A stretch of 64,000 nucleotides of DNA, from positions 1 through 64,000 of the forward strand of contig JBCCHJ010000016.1 of NCBI GenBank assembly GCA_039028795.1. Reading direction: 5' to 3'. The stretch is from Thermohalobaculum sp039028795. Its GTDB lineage: Bacteria; Pseudomonadota; Alphaproteobacteria; Rhodobacterales; Rhodobacteraceae. The stretch's first letter is position 1. Each line of letters opens with the position of its first letter. The position numbers and the translations under genes are program-made. The notes under the pieces are model-generated. The model was not told the origin of the DNA. It saw only the letters and a program-made list of their open reading frames with translations, and searched no databases. Shown piece after piece: positions 40,893-50,121 of the stretch.

Positions 40893-41966
40893 TCAACGGT
40901 TCTGTCCTTCCAGCGCAGCCATCACAGCGTCAGTGATCTCTTGTGTCGTCGCCGTGCCACCAAGATCTCTGGGCCGCGGCTCCCCGGCTTCGGTGACACG
41001 CTCAATCGCCGTCAGGATCGCCCGGGCTGCCGCGGCTTCGCCCAGATGATCGAGCATCATCGACGCTGACCAAAAGCTGCCAATCGGGTTGGCAGTCCCC
41101 TGCCCCATGATGTCGAACGCACTGCCGTGAATGGGTTCGAACATGGACGGAAACAACCGTTCCGGATTCAGATTGGCCGTTGGCGCAAGACCGAGCGATC
41201 CGGTCAAGCCTGCTGCCAGGTCCGATAGGATGTCGGCATGCAAGTTGGTCGCCACCACTGTGTCGATCTGATCAGGGTGCAGAACCATACGGGTTGTCAT
41301 GGCGTCGACGAGCACGCGCTCCGTTTTAACATCCGGGTAGTCAGGCCGTATCACGTGGAAGACATCGTCCCACATCACCATCCCATAGCGCTGCGCGTTT
41401 GACTTTGTCACAAGCGTTAGATGTTTGGCCGGACGGCTTCGGGCCAATTCGAATGCAAAGCGTTGGATCCGTTCAACACCCGACCGGGTGAAGACGGCGA
41501 CATCCATGCCAACCTCGTGGCTGTGTCCCTGATGGGCCCGCCCGCCCGCGCCTGCATATTCGCCTTCCGAATTTTCGCGCACGATCACCCAGTCCAGATC
41601 ACCAGGGCCGATGCCACGCAGCGGACTTTCCAGGCCAGGCAATACCCGTGCAGGCCGGACATTGGCGTATTGGTCAAAGGGCTGGCAGATCGCAAGGCGC
41701 AGACCCCAAAGGCTTGTATGGTCCGGCACCCGGGGGTCCCCCGCCGAGCCGAAATAAATCGCATCGAAGGGCCGCAACTGATCCAATCCGTCTTCCGGTA
41801 TCATTCGGCCGGTTGCCAGATAGCGTTCAGAACCCCAATCAAAGCCGGTCACGTCCAGCGCAAAACCTTCGCGGTCTGCGACGGCCTTTAGTATCTGCAA
41901 GCCTGCAGCTATTACTTCTGTGCCGATCCCGTCGCCCGGGATCGACGCAATTTTATAGGTCTTCAT
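40893..41966 (-). CDS. Tartrate dehydrogenase/decarboxylase-type protein (TtuC-like)
   Basis: 357 residues. It follows the tartrate dehydrogenase pattern closely: IPGDGIGTEV, FDWGSERYLATGRMIPEDGL, VPDHTSLWGLRLAICQPFDQYANVRPAR, VRENSEGEYAGAGGRAHQG, FTRSGVERI, TKSNAQRYGMVMWDD, and metal-binding Asp residues in DILSDLAAGLTGSLG. Relatives oxidise tartrate or D-malate with NAD. The minus-strand neighbours downstream-to-upstream (MAPEG, dehalogenase, NTF2-like, LeuD, LeuC) have consistent spacing, so it may be the last gene of that operon. Confidence 0.9.
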   Translation of the reverse strand: MKTYKIASIPGDGIGTEVIAAGLQILKAVADREGFALDVTGFDWGSERYLATGRMIPEDGLDQLRPFDAIYFGSAGDPRVPDHTSLWGLRLAICQPFDQYANVRPARVLPGLESPLRGIGPGDLDWVIVRENSEGEYAGAGGRAHQGHSHEVGMDVAVFTRSGVERIQRFAFELARSRPAKHLTLVTKSNAQRYGMVMWDDVFHVIRPDYPDVKTERVLVDAMTTRMVLHPDQIDTVVATNLHADILSDLAAGLTGSLGLAPTANLNPERLFPSMFEPIHGSAFDIMGQGTANPIGSFWSASMMLDHLGEAAAARAILTAIERVTEAGEPRPRDLGGTATTQEITDAVMAALEGQNR

Positions 41967-41987
41967 TAGATCCCTTTTTCTTGGTGC

Positions 41988-42395
41988 TTAAGCCGTCGGA
42001 GCTGCCGAGATGACCTCTAAGAAAATTGCCAGCGTTGCGACCAGCCCTGCTAGGAAGGCCAATGTCCGAACAAACGGAATGCCCAGCCAAAAGACCGCTG
42101 CATGGGCGAGACGTGCGAAGAAATACACCATGGCCCACATCGCGGTCGTCTCATTTGCGACCCCGGCAATGTGTGCGATCAACACCACGGCAGCGAACGG
42201 TACCAGGCTTTCCACCGCGTTGAGGTGGGCACGATCGCAGCGCTTGATCCAGGCCGGCATGTCCGGCTTGCTTGGATCTTGATACGTCTTTGCGTTCGGG
42301 AACTCGACCACCAGGGATCGGCCCACGATGTAAGGCAGCCAAAGCAGCGCCGTCAGCGCAGCGGTATATGCCAGCCATGTAAGATCAGGTGTCAT
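41988..42395 (-). CDS. MAPEG-family membrane protein
   Basis: 135 residues from ATG 42395, after GGGGAGA. Four hydrophobic segments and the family signature RAHLNAVESLVPFAAVVL are present, as in microsomal glutathione transferase-like MAPEG proteins of bacteria. Role in glutathione or eicosanoid-like chemistry is not proven for this bacterial group. A soluble GST is encoded elsewhere in the window at 60018. Confidence 0.87.
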   Translation of the reverse strand: MTPDLTWLAYTAALTALLWLPYIVGRSLVVEFPNAKTYQDPSKPDMPAWIKRCDRAHLNAVESLVPFAAVVLIAHIAGVANETTAMWAMVYFFARLAHAAVFWLGIPFVRTLAFLAGLVATLAIFLEVISAAPTA

Positions 42396-42456
42396 TTTGC
42401 ATCTCCCCAGTTTTTGACTCACACAACGGAAATGTATTGCTCAGAGCTAACAGTGC

Positions 42457-43173
42457 TTAACAGCCCAATGCATCTGCAATGCCGCCTATGTGATCGGTTA
42501 TTATATCCCAGGGTCCTGTCGCCTCGAAATCCGCCTTCTGATCAGGGCCGTATTCATAGGGGCGATTGATATAGGCGGTTCCCATACCATGGCTTTGCGC
42601 AGCTTCCAGATCATCGTTATGCGCTGCGCACATCATCACTTCGCTGGTTTGCAAGCCCAGAGCCTGGCAGGCGCCCAAATAGGCTTTGGGATCGCGCTTA
42701 TACGCCCGGGTCACATCCGAGGACATGATCAGATCCCAAGGGATGCCCGCACGTTTGGCCATATTGGTCAACAGCACTGTCGATCCGTTCGATAGTGGGC
42801 CAATTATGAACTTTTGGCCGAGCCGTCTGAGCCCCGGCACCGAATCCGGCCAGGGATCCAGCTGATGCCAGATCAGGTTCAGCGCAACACGGTCGTCTTC
42901 ATCGAAATGCGGGGCAATTTCGAAATCTTCAAGGATCACCTCCAGGCGTTCCCGGTGGATCACGTCAATGGGCGTCCAGGGCCTTGCCCCGGCAATCACA
43001 GGGGCCATGCCAGGCCGATATCCGGCCCGCCAAGAACGCGCAAAAGCGTCGCCGTCAATCGGGTCCAAGCCCTTTTGCGTAAGGACATGTTCGATCCGCC
43101 GCGCCACTGAGCCGCGCCAATCGACGACAGTACCAAACGTATCAAAGAGCAGAGCTTTTGGAGCGAGGGTCAT
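42457..43173 (-). CDS. Haloacid dehalogenase type II-like HAD enzyme
   Basis: 238 residues from ATG 43173 with AGGAAA upstream. Motif I is LLFDTFGTVVDWRGSV with the nucleophilic Asp, motif II is GPLSNGS, the Lys follows in RAYKRDPKAY, and the last motif is CAAHNDDLEAA. This arrangement, with Arg after the nucleophile loop (DWRGS), matches (S)-2-haloacid dehalogenases, but the family also contains phosphatases. It is in a minus-strand series with LeuCD-like genes, where a phosphatase or dehalogenase role is equally possible. Confidence 0.87.
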   Translation of the reverse strand: MTLAPKALLFDTFGTVVDWRGSVARRIEHVLTQKGLDPIDGDAFARSWRAGYRPGMAPVIAGARPWTPIDVIHRERLEVILEDFEIAPHFDEDDRVALNLIWHQLDPWPDSVPGLRRLGQKFIIGPLSNGSTVLLTNMAKRAGIPWDLIMSSDVTRAYKRDPKAYLGACQALGLQTSEVMMCAAHNDDLEAAQSHGMGTAYINRPYEYGPDQKADFEATGPWDIITDHIGGIADALGC

Positions 43174-43205
43174 CGGCACTTTCCTGTCACGACTGTGCAG
43201 CGCGG

Positions 43206-43613
43206 CTATTGGCATCCGGCAGATTTTCTTGCGCTAATAATCTGCGCCGTGTCATTGAATTCGTGGATCGACGTAATCTTGCCGTCCTCGACCTCCCAGA
43301 AATCAGCAATCACGGTTTCAATAACCTCGCCGGTTTGGGGGATCCTGATGCGCAACCTTTGGCGAGACGCTGCTTTCTTACCGGTCGCGATCAAGTCCAA
43401 AAGCTCGTAAGCCTCGATCTCGAATTCCGAGTTGATCTGGATAAGGGCCGTTTGCAGTTCGTCAATTTCACGGCAATCGAACTCCCACATTCCGGTTCCT
43501 TTGACAGACTGGTTGTGAAAACAAACATCCCTGCTGCAGAGGCTTAAAGCCCCTTGCAGGTCTTTCGCTGCATAGGCGGCAATCGCGGCGCGGACCGTCT
43601 CTTCGGTCGTCAT
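43206..43613 (-). CDS. SnoaL/NTF2-like protein
   Basis: 135 residues from ATG 43613, placed just after the leuD stop. The pattern EETVRAAIAAYAAKDLQGALSL, then FHNQ, and EVEDGKITSIHEFND is that of the NTF2-like cone-shaped fold (SnoaL-like polyketide cyclase group). These proteins act as small isomerases, hydrolases or ligand binders. No catalytic set is clear. An in-frame extension up to 43715 overlaps leuD and is rejected. Confidence 0.78.
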   Translation of the reverse strand: MTTEETVRAAIAAYAAKDLQGALSLCSRDVCFHNQSVKGTGMWEFDCREIDELQTALIQINSEFEIEAYELLDLIATGKKAASRQRLRIRIPQTGEVIETVIADFWEVEDGKITSIHEFNDTAQIISARKSAGCQ

Positions 43614-43629
43614 ATCGGCAGCCTTTCGG

Positions 43630-44262
43630 TCAATTCTTTTGCAGCCCTTCATCGATCCAAACCCAGGGTCGATCGACTTGGTCGCGTTTCTGGAAGTCCG
43701 AAATCTGTTCGGCATATTGCGCCGTTAGGCCAAGGTCATCCTGCCCGGCCATTAACCCCCGGCGGCGCAGGGCATCAATCTCGAACGGGACTGGCTTGCC
43801 GTTCGGCGGCACGACAACCTGGCGATCCAAGTCAACGGTGAATGGGGCCTCAGGTTGGGTCCGGGCGATCGCGGCAAAACCATCGATCACCTCTTCCGGC
43901 AGCACGACCGGCAGCGTTCCGTTCTGGTAGCAGTTGTTGCGAAAGATGCCGCCGAAGCTGGGCGCGATGACGGCACGCACACCGATGCAGTTCAGCGCCC
44001 AGACCGCCCCTTCACGGGAAGATCCGCAGCCAAAGTTGCGCCCAGCCAGCAGAATCGGCGCCGAGCGAAAGGCGTCTTGGTTCAAAACGAAGTCTGGCTG
44101 CTCTGCTCCGTCCGGTCTGAAGCGCCACGCTTCGAACGCATAAGGCGCAAGCTGATCGCGGCCGAAATCGGACAACCTCTCGATCCGGATGATGACATCG
44201 GTGTCCACATTCGCGGCCATCAGGGGCGCGGCGGGACCGGAGATTGAGATGAAAGGCTGCAC
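43630..44262 (-). CDS. LeuD-like hydro-lyase small subunit
   Basis: 210 residues. NVDTDVIIRIERL, AGRNFGCGSSREGAVWAL and SFGGIFRNNCYQNG match the swivel domain of isopropylmalate isomerase. In housekeeping LeuD the segment after NVDTD is usually IIP; here it is IIR, and the substrate loop differs, so the acid acted on may not be isopropylmalate. It directly follows the large subunit (stop at 44263, start at 44262) and surely forms a complex with it. No leuA or leuB accompanies the pair. Confidence 0.88.
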   Translation of the reverse strand: MQPFISISGPAAPLMAANVDTDVIIRIERLSDFGRDQLAPYAFEAWRFRPDGAEQPDFVLNQDAFRSAPILLAGRNFGCGSSREGAVWALNCIGVRAVIAPSFGGIFRNNCYQNGTLPVVLPEEVIDGFAAIARTQPEAPFTVDLDRQVVVPPNGKPVPFEIDALRRRGLMAGQDDLGLTAQYAEQISDFQKRDQVDRPWVWIDEGLQKN

Positions 44263-45669
44263 CTAGGTATCCATCAGCTTACGGACATCGGTGATACATC
44301 CGGTCACCGCTGCCGCAGCGGCCATGGTGGGACTGGCCAGATGCGTCCGCGCCTGCGGTCCTTGGCGTCCAACGAAATTGCGGTTGGTTGTGCTGATTGC
44401 GCGCTTGCCAGGGGCGACAACTTCGCCGTTGGCGGCAACGCATTGCGAACAGCCGGGCTCGCGCCACTGGAAACCTGCGGCTTCGAAGACCCGATCCAGT
44501 CCTTCTGCTTCTGCCTGTCTTTTCACGGATTGTGATCCTGGCACGACCCAGGCGCTGACGCCGTCTGCCACTTTGCGGCCATCGGCGATTTTGGCAGCAT
44601 GTCGAAGATCCGAGATCCGCGAATTGGTACAGGACCCGATGAACACATGATCCACCGCCGTGCCTTCCAAAGGCGCGCCCGGCGTCAGGCCAATATAATC
44701 CAAAGCCGCTTCCCAAGCCGTCTTTTGCGCCGTGTCGGCAGCATCAGCCGGGTCAGGCACCCGGTCCACAACCCCTGCGACATGTTCTGGCGAGGTGCCC
44801 CAAGTGATTTGCGGGGCGATTAGGCCCGTATCTACAACGATCTCCGTATCAAAGATGGCCTCTTCATCTGTTGGCAGACCGCGCCATGTCGCTATGGCCC
44901 GATCCCAAATCACCCCTTTCGGTGCAAACGGACGGCCTGCCAGATAGCTGAAGGTCGTGTCATCCGGCGCGATCATGCCCATCTTCGCCCCGCATTCGAT
45001 GGACATGTTGCAGATCGTCAGGCGGCCCTCGATATCCAGTGCCTCTATGGCAGGCCCAGCATATTCCAGCGCATGGCCATCGCCCCCCGCCGCCCCGATC
45101 TGACCGATAAGATGCAGGATCATATCCTTCGGTGTCACCCCGGCCCCCAAGGCCCCATCGAAGCGCACGCGCATCCGTTTCGGCTTCGCCTGAACGATGG
45201 TCTGCGTCGCCAGCACATGCAGAAGTTCCGTAGACCCAATCCCAAAGGCAATCGCCCCCACCGCGCCTTGAGTCGAGGTGTGCGAATCCCCGCACGTGAT
45301 CATGAGGCCCGGCAGGGTCAGCCCCAGCTCTGGGCCGATGACGTGGACGATCCCCTGCTCTGGGTCATTCACGTCGAAGTACCGGATGCCCGCCGCCTCG
45401 GCCCGTTGCCGGAAGATCGGAGCCAGTCGCGCGCTGATATCTGTCGAGGTCGCGTGCCGCCCGGGCGCAGAGGAAATCGCGTGATCCGGCACCGCGACGT
45501 TCAGGGAAGGCGAGCGCACGGAAAGCCCCCGTGCCTCCAGATCCGCCAGCGCTTTGCCGCCGGAAAGGTCATGCAACAGGTTTCGATCGACATGCAAAAG
45601 CTGGTAGCCATCGCCCATTTCGGCGACAACATGGCTGTCCCAGACTTTGTCGAACAGTGTTCTCTGCAC
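44263..45669 (-). CDS. LeuC-like hydro-lyase large subunit (4Fe-4S)
   Basis: 468 residues from GTG 45669, chosen because AAGGGAA precedes it and LeuC normally begins close to TLFDKVWDSHVV; the frame is open further upstream. Aconitase-family iron-sulfur ligands are in FIGSCTNSRI and PGCSQC, and substrate residues in CGDSHTSTQGAVGA. Housekeeping LeuC normally has GCSMC and a TSNRNFEGRQG motif; here these are GCSQC and TTNRNFVGRQG. With the variant LeuD this suggests a paralogous dehydratase, for example for methyl-substituted malates, rather than leucine synthesis. Confidence 0.88.
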   Translation of the reverse strand: MQRTLFDKVWDSHVVAEMGDGYQLLHVDRNLLHDLSGGKALADLEARGLSVRSPSLNVAVPDHAISSAPGRHATSTDISARLAPIFRQRAEAAGIRYFDVNDPEQGIVHVIGPELGLTLPGLMITCGDSHTSTQGAVGAIAFGIGSTELLHVLATQTIVQAKPKRMRVRFDGALGAGVTPKDMILHLIGQIGAAGGDGHALEYAGPAIEALDIEGRLTICNMSIECGAKMGMIAPDDTTFSYLAGRPFAPKGVIWDRAIATWRGLPTDEEAIFDTEIVVDTGLIAPQITWGTSPEHVAGVVDRVPDPADAADTAQKTAWEAALDYIGLTPGAPLEGTAVDHVFIGSCTNSRISDLRHAAKIADGRKVADGVSAWVVPGSQSVKRQAEAEGLDRVFEAAGFQWREPGCSQCVAANGEVVAPGKRAISTTNRNFVGRQGPQARTHLASPTMAAAAAVTGCITDVRKLMDT

Positions 45670-45834
45670 GTCGGAATTCCCTTGATCTGCCTTTTTAAAT
45701 AGCGCGGCAGACCGGGGAACTCCACAACCAAGGGTCATGGCGACCCTAAGGCCGTTTTTCCTTGCACCGCCACGTCTAGATGAATGATCTAGGCTGAAAT
45801 CCTGCGCCAAATCTCAAAGCCAAAATAAAATCCA

Positions 45835-45848
45835 GTAGCAAACGCTAC
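45835..45848. repeat. GTAGC/GCTAC hairpin
   Basis: GTAGC-AAAC-GCTAC, extended outward by imperfect TCCA/TGGA pairing and followed by ATTTT. It lies between the divergent leuC-like gene and the membrane protein gene at 45910. It may be a leader hairpin or a regulator site; no protein is suggested. Confidence 0.45.
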
Positions 45849-45909
45849 AGACTGGAATTTTCCTTGGGCCTACCCTCAGCGCTGCTTAGGGGAGCTTGGG
45901 GTAGAAACT

Positions 45910-46545
45910 ATGAGTAGCGTGTTTGAGTTCTTTGCTGGGATGAGCGCCCTGACATTCGCGGGCATTCTCTCCGGTGTTCTGAGTACATTTGCGTACCTCC
46001 CCTATATTATCGACACGCTTGCACGTCGGACGAGACCCCAGCGGGCGTCTTGGCTGATCTGGTCAGTTCTAGGATCTATCGCGTTCTTCAGCCAAGTGTT
46101 TGAAGGTGCGAGTGAATCGCTCTGGTTTGCGAGCGTTCAGGTGTCGGGCACCATCATCGTGTTCCTCCTGTCCATCATCATCGGCGTTGGCAGTTACCTC
46201 AACCGCAGTGACTATTTCGTCCTGCTCGCAGCGGCTGTCGGTCTGGTCCTTTGGTACTACACAGACACCGCCGTCTATGCCCTGGCGATCACCATTTCGA
46301 TCAGCCTACTGGGCGGTACGGTAACGATCATCAAAGCGTTTCAAGACCCTGAAAGCGAGACCATGTCGACATGGGCGATTTCCGGTGTCGCCTCGGTCTT
46401 CGCGATCATCGCCGTCGGCAAACCCGACTTGGTGCTGTTGGCCTATCCGCTCTATCTCTTCACGCTGAACGGCGCGATCGTCATGGCGATGACCCTGGGC
46501 CGCCTTAAAGGCCAGCGCACAGCTACCGCTGGAGTACCAGCTTAA
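45910..46545 (+). CDS. Hypothetical multi-pass membrane protein
   Basis: 211 residues with about six or seven hydrophobic segments. The N-terminal part LSTFAYLPYIIDTLARRTRPQRASWLIWS resembles PQ-loop or SemiSWEET-like membrane proteins, where a Pro-containing helix is followed by a basic loop. The exact family is not certain. A long GGGGAG-type ribosome site precedes the ATG. It is divergent from the leuC-like gene; its role is unknown. Confidence 0.7.
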   Translation: MSSVFEFFAGMSALTFAGILSGVLSTFAYLPYIIDTLARRTRPQRASWLIWSVLGSIAFFSQVFEGASESLWFASVQVSGTIIVFLLSIIIGVGSYLNRSDYFVLLAAAVGLVLWYYTDTAVYALAITISISLLGGTVTIIKAFQDPESETMSTWAISGVASVFAIIAVGKPDLVLLAYPLYLFTLNGAIVMAMTLGRLKGQRTATAGVPA

Positions 46546-46670
46546 GCTTAGCCGTGGTTCGGCCGGTTCGAGCCGCTCACAATGCGGTCAGAACCATGTT
46601 ACAATTGTGGGCCGGATTGCGGTCAGACCCTATCTATTGCTGAACAGAGCAATGGACAGGAGCACATCCC

Positions 46671-47129
46671 ATGCGTCTTCTGAAAGCGATCATGTTTTCT
46701 TTAACGGTCCTGGTCGCCGCCCCGTTCGCTATCGGCCAGGCCGAGGCGAAAGAACCTGTTTATCAGTCCTATTTCGGCAGCGTCGCCATCGACGGAACGG
46801 ACACAGTTGCGTATTTCACTGAAGGTCGCCCGGTCGAGGGCAGTTCCGACATTACCTACGACTGGAACGGCGCGACCTGGCGGTTCTCGACAGAAGCGAA
46901 TCGCGATGCCTTCGCAGCCAATCCAGAAAAGTACGCGCCGCAATATGGCGGTTATTGCGCCTGGGCGGTCAGCCAGGGCTACACTGCCTCGACGGTTCCT
47001 GAGGCCTGGAAGATTGTCGATGGCAAGCTCTATCTGAACTACTCCGTCGGAATTCAAAACCAGTGGGAACAGGATATCCCTGGCAACATTGCCTCGGGTG
47101 ACCAGAACTGGCCCAAAGTTCTGAACTGA
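46671..47129 (+). CDS. Exported YHS-domain protein
   Basis: 152 residues. A Sec signal peptide (MRLLKAIMFSLTVLVAAPFA, cleaving near GQAEAK) precedes a YHS domain: VAIDGTDTVAYFTEGRPVEGS, YDWNGATWRFSTEANRDAFAANPEKYAPQYGGYCAWAV. The YHS fold can bind metal, but this form with one Cys (GGYCAW) is common in periplasmic proteins of unknown role. It is monocistronic, preceded by a gap with two TGCGGTCAGA repeats. Confidence 0.88.
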   Translation: MRLLKAIMFSLTVLVAAPFAIGQAEAKEPVYQSYFGSVAIDGTDTVAYFTEGRPVEGSSDITYDWNGATWRFSTEANRDAFAANPEKYAPQYGGYCAWAVSQGYTASTVPEAWKIVDGKLYLNYSVGIQNQWEQDIPGNIASGDQNWPKVLN

Positions 47130-47226
47130 GCCGATTGTTTGGGGCCTCCGCGCGGTGGCCCCAAATCCCCGCTTCCAAAAGCCTCGGATGTAAGTTTCAG
47201 GAGTGTTTCGTTCTAGACTTAATGCT

Positions 47227-48162
47227 TCAAAACACGCTTTCGCGCGCTTTGATCACCTGAGAGACGAACGCATTGGTCGGGACGGACAGCTTGAACGCCT
47301 CTGCCTCACGCACGATCGCACCGTTGATGGCATCGATCTCACCACGTTTGCGGGCCGTGTGATCCTGAGCCATGGACGGGCGCGAATTGGGGATCTTCTC
47401 GCCAAACGCCCGGACATAAGCGACCGGATCCTCGATATCGACTCCGATGCCCTTGGCGCGGGCCACCTCATAGGCCTCGATGGCGCATCCTGCGGAAATG
47501 GCCGAGGCATGCTCGTCCGCCAGGATTTCCCCCAAAGTCAGATCCAGGATCGTTGCCGGTCCGGAATAGGCGCAGTTGCAGACCAGCTTTTCCCAGACCA
47601 TTTTATGGATGTCGTCAAAGGTCAGAACCTTAAAGCCAGAGGAGGTCCAGATATCCGCGATGCGCGCGGTCCTGTCGGTCAGCCCGCCCTGGTATTCGCC
47701 GATACGAACAAACTCCATCCCATTGTGATGGGCATGTCCCGGCCCCTTCATCGACGCCCCGAAGCCGCCGACGACACCTATTGAAACCCGCTCTGCACCT
47801 AGTTCTTGCGCTGCGATATCTGGCCCGCCTAGTCCGTTCTGAATCGACAAAACTGCGGTGTCGTCGCTGATCAAGGATCTGGCAGCATCGACGGCTGCTG
47901 ATACGCCATCCAACTTGGTCGCAATGATGACCAAGTCAGCATCTCCGGCCTCCGCAGCATTACTGGTGGCGTTGACTTTCACGGTTCGGTCGCCACTGGC
48001 GCCTTCGACCCTCAAACCATTGGCGTGCATTGCAGCCACGTGCTCCGCCCAGGCATCCACTGCCCAGACATCGTGCCCTGCATCGGCCATCAGCGCAGCA
48101 TAGACCGAACCCATGGCGCCCGTGCCTATTATCACGATCTTTGCGGGATCTGTTGTCGTCAT
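47227..48162 (-). CDS. Ketopantoate-reductase-family dehydrogenase 2
   Basis: 311 residues from ATG 48162, preceded by GGAGG. The NADP-binding IIGTGAMGSVYAALMADAGHDV, the segment IATKLDGVSAAV, IQNGLGG, and the catalytic Lys region MVWEKLVCNCAYSGP are all family-typical. It is a distant paralogue of 20505-21425. No pantothenate genes are close, so it may reduce a different 2-keto acid within the surrounding acid-metabolism cluster. A divergent gene for a membrane protein starts 108 bases away. Confidence 0.87.
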   Translation of the reverse strand: MTTTDPAKIVIIGTGAMGSVYAALMADAGHDVWAVDAWAEHVAAMHANGLRVEGASGDRTVKVNATSNAAEAGDADLVIIATKLDGVSAAVDAARSLISDDTAVLSIQNGLGGPDIAAQELGAERVSIGVVGGFGASMKGPGHAHHNGMEFVRIGEYQGGLTDRTARIADIWTSSGFKVLTFDDIHKMVWEKLVCNCAYSGPATILDLTLGEILADEHASAISAGCAIEAYEVARAKGIGVDIEDPVAYVRAFGEKIPNSRPSMAQDHTARKRGEIDAINGAIVREAEAFKLSVPTNAFVSQVIKARESVF

Positions 48163-48270
48163 GCCATCCTCCGTTGGTTGGACGCAGTCTGACATCCCGG
48201 AAAACCCCGCTCAACCCGTTCTTGCGGCGGCGCTTGCAACAAAGACATGCGGCGCTAGGCTGAAACCACC

Positions 48271-49074
48271 ATGACGAACATCGGTGACAAAGTGACCTTG
48301 GCGGCCTTTCTGGCGACCGTCGATGAAAGGATCAACGCCGATACCTGCGCGGCTTTGGAGGCTATGCAGGCACGGCTCACAGAAATAAAGGCGGCGTTGC
48401 TGACCGAGCCAGAGATCCTGGCACAAGTCGACAAGCTGGCCACGACCCTGCCTCCGGATTTGGCAGGGTCCGGGTTTTCCGAACGTCAAACCGCCGCGCG
48501 AATCGCGACAGATTTGATCGAGGATCTCAAGGAACGCTGGATCGCCGCAGAGAACCCGCCGCTGGTGGACCAGATCGACAAACACTTCAAAGAACTGACC
48601 CTGAATCTCGCGCAATTACAGCGGCCAGATCGCCCAAGGCTGCGCACGATTGCAAGCCAGATGGATCGTTTGGCCATGGCCGGCATCGCCTTAGAGGGGG
48701 TCGAGAAACGATACATGCCTTGGGCTATTGGGGCTTTGGTGTTGTTCGCAATCGGTATCGTCTTATTCTTCAGCCCATCCCTGCTGGACCAAGTGCCAGC
48801 GTTGAAAAGCTTCACGACGATTTTCATCTGTCTTGGCGCGTTGCCGGCCGTCGGGGCGCATTTTGCCTTCACCATCCGCCCGAGAACCCAGGCCGACAAG
48901 GAAATCGACGCCCTAAACAAAGAACACTTTCTACCCCATGGCGGGCTCTACTTTCCGGCTGGCGAACATCCGGCGTCGGTCGTGCTGATAGACTGGCAAC
49001 CGCCAGAGCCTGAAGGGCCAAGCCATTTGGACGACCCGCGCAAGCGCCGCGACCCGAGAGATCCAGCCTGGTAG
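48271..49074 (+). CDS. Hypothetical membrane protein with helical cytoplasmic domain
   Basis: 267 residues. Residues 1-145 are mostly helical and charged with heptad-like Leu/Ile spacing. Two membrane spans follow at about 150-170 and 180-203, and a polar, Pro- and Arg-rich C-terminus ends the protein. No family recognised. It is followed 69 bases later by the 2-hydroxyacid dehydrogenase gene but shows no functional link to it. Confidence 0.65.
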   Translation: MTNIGDKVTLAAFLATVDERINADTCAALEAMQARLTEIKAALLTEPEILAQVDKLATTLPPDLAGSGFSERQTAARIATDLIEDLKERWIAAENPPLVDQIDKHFKELTLNLAQLQRPDRPRLRTIASQMDRLAMAGIALEGVEKRYMPWAIGALVLFAIGIVLFFSPSLLDQVPALKSFTTIFICLGALPAVGAHFAFTIRPRTQADKEIDALNKEHFLPHGGLYFPAGEHPASVVLIDWQPPEPEGPSHLDDPRKRRDPRDPAW

Positions 49075-49143
49075 CCGAGGGTCTGGACAGCCAGACCAGG
49101 CCAGGTAGTCTGGTTCTATCTTACCGCTGTCCACGAGCCCATC

Positions 49144-50121
49144 ATGCCAACCGTTCTTATCCAAGGCGCGATCGCCGCCTCTCGTATCGATCTGATGCGC
49201 CGATTTGCACCCCCGGATTGGCAGATAACATGCTGGAACCCAGGAAAGGATAACCCGGAGGCTTTTCCGGATATGGCAAGGGCCGCCGATGTTATTGTTG
49301 GCGGCGCACCTCCGGTGCCGTGGGGCGACGTCCCGAACCTGAAGCTTTTTCAAATCCCCTGGACCGGCTTTGACTTCACGGCCCCGGAAAAGATGCCTAG
49401 GGGCGTGCCCGTCGCCAATACTTACGAGCATGAGACTGCAATCGCAGAATACGTTCTGCTGGGCATGCTGGAATGGCAGATCGGTCTGCGCCACCTGGAT
49501 GCCGATATCCGCGCCAATGGCTGGAACGGGTACGGACCCGGGCGTGCGCCAGTCCATGGCGAGCTTCTGGGCAAGACCTTGGGCATCGTCGGCTATGGCC
49601 ATATCGGGGTGGAGACGGCCCGCCGCGCCAACGCCTTCGGCATGCGCTGCATCGGCATTCGCCGCTCGGAACAGATCTGCCCGCCCGAGCTGAATTGGCT
49701 GGGTCAAGGGAACCGGCTAGACGATCTGTTGGCGGAATCGGACTTTGTTCTGATCGCCTGCGATATGAATGAAGATACGATGGGGATGATCAATCGGGAA
49801 CGCTTTGTCGCCATGAAGCCGACAGGCGTCATCATCAATGTCGCCCGCGGAAAGATCGTCGACGAAGATGCGATGTTTGACGCCCTGACGACAGGGCAGA
49901 TTGGCGGGGCGATCATCGACACCTGGTACAATTATGGCGACGGAACCTGGCCGTCGAACCACCCGTTCCAGGATCTGGACAATGTAATCCTGTCCGCGCA
50001 CCGATCCGCCGTGACCGAAGAAATGCACGAACGCAGGTGGCAGTTCATCGCAGACAACTGTGCGCGTATCGGCAGAGGCGACGCGCCGCAGAACGTGGTC
50101 TTCATCGGGACCGGCACATAG
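49144..50121 (+). CDS. D-isomer-specific 2-hydroxyacid dehydrogenase
   Basis: 325 residues. The NAD-binding motif GKTLGIVGYGHIGVETARRA is clear, followed by NVARGKIVDEDAM. The catalytic Arg is expected in INVARG, Glu in the segment after GAIIDTW, and His in ILSAHRSAV. The N-terminal substrate domain is slightly short. Relatives reduce glyoxylate, hydroxypyruvate or 2-keto acids. GAIIDTWYNYGDGTW is unusual, as many relatives have ALDVF there, so the substrate may be atypical. Confidence 0.9.
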   Translation: MPTVLIQGAIAASRIDLMRRFAPPDWQITCWNPGKDNPEAFPDMARAADVIVGGAPPVPWGDVPNLKLFQIPWTGFDFTAPEKMPRGVPVANTYEHETAIAEYVLLGMLEWQIGLRHLDADIRANGWNGYGPGRAPVHGELLGKTLGIVGYGHIGVETARRANAFGMRCIGIRRSEQICPPELNWLGQGNRLDDLLAESDFVLIACDMNEDTMGMINRERFVAMKPTGVIINVARGKIVDEDAMFDALTTGQIGGAIIDTWYNYGDGTWPSNHPFQDLDNVILSAHRSAVTEEMHERRWQFIADNCARIGRGDAPQNVVFIGTGT

